Below are positions 59,180 to 64,000 of a stretch of DNA of 64,000 bases, in pieces. Position 1 is the first letter of the stretch. Each line of letters opens with the position of its first letter. The DNA is taken from the NCBI GenBank assembly GCA_024364735.1, contig JAGFNQ010000216.1, positions 1-64,000 of the forward strand, given 5' to 3'. The translations under genes and the position numbers were made by a program. Below the pieces are notes generated by a model, which ran no database searches, was not told the DNA's origin, and was given only the letters and a program-made list of their open reading frames with translations. The DNA is from Boesenbergia rotunda. Taxonomy: Eukaryota; Streptophyta; Magnoliopsida; Zingiberales; Zingiberaceae.

Positions 59180-61158
59180 CTGTTCTTGATAGTTACGTTG
59201 TTCAGCGCCCAATAGTCGATACACATTCGCATCGACCCATCCTTCTTTTTCACGAACAGTACGGGAGCTCCCCATGGAGAGTGACTAGGGCGAATCAGTC
59301 CTTTGTCGAGTAGCTCCTGTAGTTGTCCTTGGAGTTCTTTTAACTCCGCTGGCGCCATTCGGTAAGGTGCCTTGGAGATCGGATTTGTACCCGGTATCAA
59401 TTCGATCTCAAATTCGATTTCCCTATCAGGGGCTAGCCCTGGTAGTTCATCGGGGAAGACTTCTGGGTAGTTGCATACAACTCTGACATCTTCTAGCCTC
59501 TGGTCCTTTTCTTGGCTTGCATTGACCACATGTGCTAGAAACCCAGTGCATCCCTTGCTTAACATCTGCTGAGCTTTGAGAGCCGATAAGAATTTCCTGG
59601 CTTCTTTTCTTGGCTCTCCAATAAATTCAAACTTAGTGTCTGCCTTTGGTTGGAAGACTATCTTTCTTTTACGGCACTCGATTGAAGCGCCGTATTTTCT
59701 CAGAAAATCCATGCCCAATATAATGTCATAGTCTTGCATGTCCAACACTATCAGATCGCTATAGAGTTCCCTCCCAGCGATCCTGATTGGTGCGGCACGC
59801 ATCATATGGGTAGATGGTATCATATCTCCCGAGGGTAGGGTTGTAAGAAACTTGCAGTTCATAACTTGAGGGGGTATATCTAACTTTGCAGTAAATGGCA
59901 TAGAAATGAACGAATGCGTAGCTCCAGTGTCAAATAAAGCAGTAGCATACCGACTGTAAATGAATATCTGACCTGTGACTACGTTTGATGCATTCGCCAC
60001 GTCTTCCTTGGATAATGAGAAAACCCTTGCATTCGTCGCAACCGGTGGTACTTGCGGTTGGGGAGGTGCTTGCTTTTTGGCGCGACAATCTTGGGCCTTG
60101 TGCCCTACCCGTCCGCAGTTGTAACACTTGCCTGTCCCTTGGAGGCAAGCTCCTGGGTGCGGCCTTCCGCATGTAGCACACGGGTCGAATTTGGGCTGCT
60201 TGTTGGCGGGACCACTTTTTGAGTTGTTCTTTCTCTTGCCATTGTGGTTCCCCTTCCAACTATTATTCTGAGGCTTCTGACCTCTGGCTTGGGTTTGGCT
60301 CTTGTTTTCAGTCAGCACCTTCTTTTGCTGGTTTATGTTGTTCAGGTAGTGCTCAGCAATCAGAGCAATGCTGAACAGCTCTTCTGCGGTCTGTGGCCGG
60401 TTGACTCCGCCGGCCGCATTCAGGGCAATTTCAGGCCGCAACATCTTCAGCATAAGTCTGACTTTTACTTTCTCAGTGCTGACTAGCTCCGAGCAGAGGC
60501 GGGCTAGTCTGTTGAATTTCTTCATTGCCTTGCTGACTGATAGCTCACCTTGTCGGAACTCGGTGAACTCGTCGAAATGCCGGTTGGTGACCCGCATGTG
60601 GAAGAACTCTTCGAAGAATTCCGATTCGAAGTCCTTCCATGTCATCTGGTTCACCTGGCGTTTGGTCTTTATTCTTTCCCACCACATACGCGCATCTCCA
60701 GAAAGGAAGAACGATGCGCATTTGATCTTCTCATGCTCGGGCCAGTCTAGCAATTCCATGGTGCTTTCCACTGTTTTGAACCAGGCCTGCGCGTCCCAGG
60801 GTTCACTAGCACCGGAGAAACTTTCCGGTTTCAACCTCTGCCATTGGATTAGGTAAGCCTCTGGTCGGGCTACCGTGACAGGGGCTGCCGGGGGTGCTGG
60901 CGTAACCAGGGTTGCGACTGGAATAATCGTCTGGTTCACTGGTGGTGGAGTGGTAGGGTTCCCCTGCTGATTCATCAGGTTAGTGATGATCAGTTGTTGC
61001 TCCGCGATCTGGCGTTGTAGTTCGGTTACAACATGTGCCAGATTTGGTGGGGGTACTGTCTCGTTGAGTGGTGGTGTTGTCTCGTTAAGTGGTGGTGTTG
61101 TCTCGTTAAGTGGTGGAGGGGCAGTCCCGTTAAGACGGTTACTACGTCTCCTAGCCAT
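59176..61158 (-). CDS. Tekay gag-protease-RT N-terminus
   Basis: ATG at 61158 (MARRRSNRLNG) chosen over the longer frame start at 61212 because the Tekay gag usually begins with basic residues. An N-terminal NETTPPL-type motif is repeated three times. The gag core holds DAQAWFKTVE and DARMWWERIK. Two cysteine motifs follow: CATCGRPHPGAC and the CCHC knuckle CYNCGRVGHKAQDC. Protease active site is LFDTGATHSF. RT begins at EFEIELIPGTNPISKAPYRM and runs to the splice-like junction at 59180. The frame is free of other breaks. Confidence 0.9.
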   Translation of the reverse strand: MARRRSNRLNGTAPPPLNETTPPLNETTPPLNETVPPPNLAHVVTELQRQIAEQQLIITNLMNQQGNPTTPPPVNQTIIPVATLVTPAPPAAPVTVARPEAYLIQWQRLKPESFSGASEPWDAQAWFKTVESTMELLDWPEHEKIKCASFFLSGDARMWWERIKTKRQVNQMTWKDFESEFFEEFFHMRVTNRHFDEFTEFRQGELSVSKAMKKFNRLARLCSELVSTEKVKVRLMLKMLRPEIALNAAGGVNRPQTAEELFSIALIAEHYLNNINQQKKVLTENKSQTQARGQKPQNNSWKGNHNGKRKNNSKSGPANKQPKFDPCATCGRPHPGACLQGTGKCYNCGRVGHKAQDCRAKKQAPPQPQVPPVATNARVFSLSKEDVANASNVVTGQIFIYSRYATALFDTGATHSFISMPFTAKLDIPPQVMNCKFLTTLPSGDMIPSTHMMRAAPIRIAGRELYSDLIVLDMQDYDIILGMDFLRKYGASIECRKRKIVFQPKADTKFEFIGEPRKEARKFLSALKAQQMLSKGCTGFLAHVVNASQEKDQRLEDVRVVCNYPEVFPDELPGLAPDREIEFEIELIPGTNPISKAPYRMAPAELKELQGQLQELLDKGLIRPSHSPWGAPVLFVKKKDGSMRMCIDYWALNNVTIKNR

Positions 61159-61327
61159 CTTCATAAGAAATGAGACTAGTATGAGGTAATAGTTATTCCT
61201 ACATCCATGCAAAATTAACTAGGAGTAGCACATACTATCATGCATAAAGGAAGTAGTAGGTTTAGAATTCTTACTTGGAAGCGGCAGGATGAGGGCTTGA
61301 TGAGTGTGATAGTGTTGAGGTAGACCT

Positions 61328-61339
61328 GCTCTGATACCA
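61328..61339 (-). other. Tekay primer binding site (tRNA-iMet type)
   Basis: The minus strand reads TGGTATCAGAGC, three bases inside the 5' LTR end at 61343. Confidence 0.9.
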
Positions 61340-61342
61340 ACT

Positions 61343-61441
61343 TGTAACGCCCGCCCTTAATCCCCTAGGAATTCGGCGGCGCTACTTTACTTTCATACAT
61401 TACAACTACACGCATGCGTTCATATTATTATTATTTTTTAT
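61343..61441 (-). repeat. Remnant of the Tekay 5' LTR (about 99 bp)
   Basis: Matches 53816-53910 almost exactly, including AATTCGGCGGCGCTACT, up to the ATT-repeat tract. The other 2.6 kb, including the promoter side, is absent. Confidence 0.9.
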
Positions 61442-61820
61442 TGTAACGACCCGGCCCGTCTACCGGCCCATTTACCGGCCCATTTACCGGTCCTCACGAC
61501 CGTCGTACCGTCGACCATCGACCGTGCCGTTACTCATACTAGGTCTTCCCATCCCTGGGTGTGGATTTTTGCCTTCCCAGGATTCGAATCCTAGACCCAG
61601 GCTTAAATTTAGTTCTTTATGAATCCTGAATACCAATTGAACTAGATTTAAGCCTGGGTCTAGGGTTCGAATCCTGGGAAGGCAAAAATCCACACCCAGG
61701 GGTGGGAAGACCTAGTATGAGTAACGGCACAGTCGATGGTCGACGGTACGACGGTATGACGGTCGTGAGGACCGGTAAATGGGCCGGTAAATGGGTCGGT
61801 AGACGGGCCGGGTCGTTACA
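61442..61820. repeat. 379-bp near-perfect inverted repeat (hairpin)
   Basis: Arms of about 175-185 bp start TGTAACGACCCGGCCCG on both strands and face each other across a loop of about 20-25 bp near 61617-61640. The right arm has one extra tandem CGTCATAC-type unit; otherwise the arms differ at a handful of bases. Both arms carry a GGTTCGAATCC-like box. TGTAACGACCCGG is a plausible LTR start, so each arm looks like the first part of another LTR. Confidence 0.9.
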
Positions 61821-61825
61821 CCACC
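61821..61825. repeat. Target-site duplication, right copy
   Basis: CCACC directly after the hairpin end GTTACA; matches 53811-53815. Confidence 0.8.
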
Positions 61826-62032
61826 TTACATTCCCAAACCCTAGCCGACCTCTCATCCTGCGCAAATCGCACATTGAGAGCTTCCTCTCTTCTTCCCGTG
61901 AGGGTCTGCGATCTTCTTCCCTGCTTGTGTGAGCGATCGAGTCACTACTGCTCTCTGCGATCTGAGTCCTCTCGAGCCTTCTAAGAGTGTGCAAGTTCTG
62001 CAAGTTCCGATCTTCTCCAAATCATTCACTTC

Positions 62033-63656
62033 ATGGCACCAAAGTAAGCCATTTTTGCAGGTTTATCTAGCTGAGTACTCCGGAAATTATGATTTTGCAC
62101 TAATCAATTTGTTTCAACTTGTATTGTGTATCTACACTCTTTTGCCATAACATGTGCATGTCTTAACCCATTCAAACATCATGTCTGCCATGACCTTTCA
62201 TTACCGTGACCTTATGTTCATGTGATCAATTCCATCTTATGTCATGATCCATCCTTGTGCCTGCATTTCATCAACTCCTATATCTTTGCCGTGACCCATT
62301 ATTTCCAACCCTTAGGAAATCTCCTAAAGGCAAAGAACCTGCTGAAGGAACTTCCAGGACAAAGTTCCCTCATCTTCTTCCAGATCTCAATCATCTTCTA
62401 ATGCCAGATTTCCAAATGTTCATTTCGAATTGGCCTTTCAAAGTCGCGCTTTCAAACTCCTACCCTGTTGAACTGTGGACAGAGCATTTGTTTATGAACA
62501 CTGTCCGTCGGTGCGACAGATCATTGAGTTTTACGAACTGGGATCCATTCTTTTTCTTGAGCGGCCGATCAATTTTGATTTGGCTTCTGAATTTTATAAC
62601 AACCTTGTCAGTGGCGAAGGTACGGGGTATAGGACTCGAGTCACCCGAACCAACCTCAATTTTGACCTAACCTCTTTAACTGCCTTTCTAGCTTGTCGAC
62701 GATCTAATAATAATTTTCCACTCTTCCCATATGTTCAAAATCCTTTACCGGCCCCTTTCGATGGAGTCACCCCTGACTCTATCTACGAGTATTTTTTCGG
62801 CCATCCTAGGCCGGGGGGTCTTGGTGAGCCTGCCGGTGATTTCCCCACGTTTGGTGCGCTCAGCCTATCCCCACCTGATTATATTCTTTTCAAAATTATA
62901 ATCAACTGTCTTGTGCCTATTACCTCGAAGCCCCTAGCAGAGATTCGTTCCTTTCACTACTTGATGCTCTACGGAATGGATCGGCAGCTAGACTTTGACA
63001 TCGTGACGACCATCTATTTCTTTATTATCTTCTACAGTAAGATCGACCGTTAGATAGTCTACATGCCTTTTGGGCACATCATTACTGACTGGCTTCAGTC
63101 AGTCGGTATTGATGTGACCAAGGGCAGGACCGTGCCGATGGTTCGACAGGACTGCAGACTTGGCCGACGCTCGTTCGTCAAGTCTGGCATTGTTGTCGGA
63201 CCTCAGGGTCTTAGATGGAAGGATGGTCAGGGATTAGGGGAGTTACCTAGGGTCGCACATATTCCAGGAGCTGCGGACCAGGCTAGACATCATGGTGCTC
63301 CTGCTGCCGCAGGAGACTACTACGAGTCAGATCCCGATCTCCGCTGGCAGGTTGCAGAGCTGGAGCAGACGATCCAGAATGGACTTCATGTTTCGGAGCT
63401 CTGGCGGCAAGATGTCAGGTCTGAGATCTCTGGGCTACGTGCTGATCAGCGGGCGACTGATTCGAGGGTTTCTGCGATGCACACCCAGCAGCAGGCATGG
63501 TTCGAGGAGTGGCGCGCGTGGGCAGCTGGTCATCCTTACCAGCATACATTTCCTGGAGCTGCGCCCTCCAGCAGCACTGCACCGGGATCTTTCCTACCAG
63601 ACGATGACATGACCTACTACCCCATGCAGTCGGACGACCCTCCCGCCGAGGATTGA
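62033..63656 (+). pseudogene. Transposase_32-like / env-region ORF downstream of SIRE pol
   Basis: A mini-exon ATGGCACCAAA (62033-62043) is followed by a 272-nt GT-AG intron (62044-62315, GTAAGCC to CCCTTAG). Exon 2 continues KSPKGKEPAEGTS. After a frameshift between 62360 and 62410 and a stop at about 62469, the frame runs with PVTRTN-like, then ITSKPLAEIRSFHYLMLYGM, then, after an in-frame TAG at 63051, MPFGHIITDWLQSVGIDV. This resembles the plant 'putative transposon protein' family (Pfam Transposase_32) from memory. The C-terminus has a coiled coil (WQVAELEQTIQNGLHVSEL). No catalytic function is known. Context suggests it is the extra ORF of the interrupted SIRE. Confidence 0.6.
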
Positions 63657-64000
63657 TTGTGTTTGTACTATGATTCTGATTTTGACTGACTTGTGATGTG
63701 TTTGACTATGCTTTGATGCTTTGCTGTGTATGATTGTCTGACTGGATTTCATGTTTTGCCTGCTACTTTATGCTCTTGATGATAGTAGTTATTTTCATAT
63801 GATGCATATGTTTATCCTGCTTTACCTTTATCGTATGTGTTCATATGCCTTCAAAATTAATCATATCCTTTGTTGTTTATGGGAGAGACCCCTGAGTTGA
63901 GGGGGAGGTATTTTAAACTTAACAAACAGTCTACACCTTTTTCTGTGTTTGACAAAGGGGGAGAGTTTGGTTAGTTAAGTTTAGGATGATTACGAGTTTA
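63657..64000 (+). mobile_element. 3' trailer of the plus-strand element with polypurine tract
   Basis: TTTGACAAAGGGGGAGAG at 63949-63966 resembles the SIRE-type polypurine tract. The next 34 bp do not match the start of the 5' LTR (TGTTGATG), so this may be an internal tract, with the 3' LTR beyond the window. Confidence 0.45.

Larger units (their letters stand above)
53816..61820 (-). mobile_element. Tekay-type chromovirus (Ty3/gypsy) with aberrant 5' end
   Basis: Minus-strand order: hairpin plus 5' LTR remnant, iMet-type PBS, gag, protease, RT, RNase H, integrase, chromodomain-like tail, polypurine tract, 3' LTR. The C-terminal sequence after integrase (ILDREVKKLRNKKVPLVKV, then EATWEREDEM) is the chromodomain-like end of Tekay/Del. 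A CCACC duplication brackets the whole block, so it inserted once into the SIRE element. The 5' LTR is only about 99 bp plus a 379-bp hairpin instead of 2685 bp. Confidence 0.88.

Noticed and set aside
60368..60856. 162-codon plus-strand ORF
   Set aside because: Antisense shadow of the Tekay gag frame.
61442..61820. Hairpin as an ordinary foldback transposon inserted in the LTR
   Set aside because: Its flanks show no target duplication of their own, and the LTR does not resume beyond it; kept as an alternative only.

Overview
This window is plant nuclear DNA made almost entirely of nested LTR retrotransposons surrounding one intron-containing host gene. Plant origin follows from Athila, Tat and Tekay-type Ty3/gypsy elements, a SIRE/Maximus-type Ty1/copia element, an Au-type SINE, a Tourist-like MITE and a gene with GT-AG introns. 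The repertoire suits a large, TE-rich genome, perhaps a monocot, but the sequence alone does not fix the species.

Layout. 1-2125: the 3' LTR, with a short tail, of a minus-strand Ty3 element. 2126-16240: a nearly complete minus-strand Athila element with two long LTRs, gag-protease, RT-RNase H and integrase; it carries one nonsense codon and several frameshifts. 16241-20884: the 5' part of a heavily decayed minus-strand Tat element, cut off inside its second RNase H domain where the Athila begins. 20885-23180: intergenic DNA with three diverged copies of a repeat of about 258 bp. 23187-33880: the host gene, a plus-strand Sel1-repeat (HCP-like) protein reconstructed here as seven coding exons (296 codons plus stop). 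Its 2.3-kb and 6.6-kb introns are loaded with a MITE, SINEs and a LINE fragment. 33880-37378: AT-rich and decayed repeats. 37379-45720: minus-strand SIRE-like LTRs and internal fragments, nested in each other. 45721-64000: a plus-strand SIRE-type element (2.2-kb LTR, PBS, gag, protease, integrase, RT, RNase H), split by a minus-strand Tekay-type chromovirus at 53816-61820. It resumes after the CCACC target duplication with a spliced-looking ORF ending at 63656, and its 3' LTR lies beyond the window.

The most unusual points are these. (1) The Tekay element's 5' LTR is almost gone and is replaced by a 379-bp near-perfect hairpin that sits exactly against the target-site duplication. (2) A 65-nt GT-AG insert lies in the Tekay reverse transcriptase, and removing it restores the frame. 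(3) The resumed SIRE part starts with an apparent 11-nt coding mini-exon. (4) The SIRE LTR and 3' spacer hold arrays of micro-hairpins with the core GATCGGTC/GACCGATC.

Functionally only the Sel1-repeat gene looks like a working host gene. Every polyprotein carries lesions. All calls come from reading the sequence; no database search was run.
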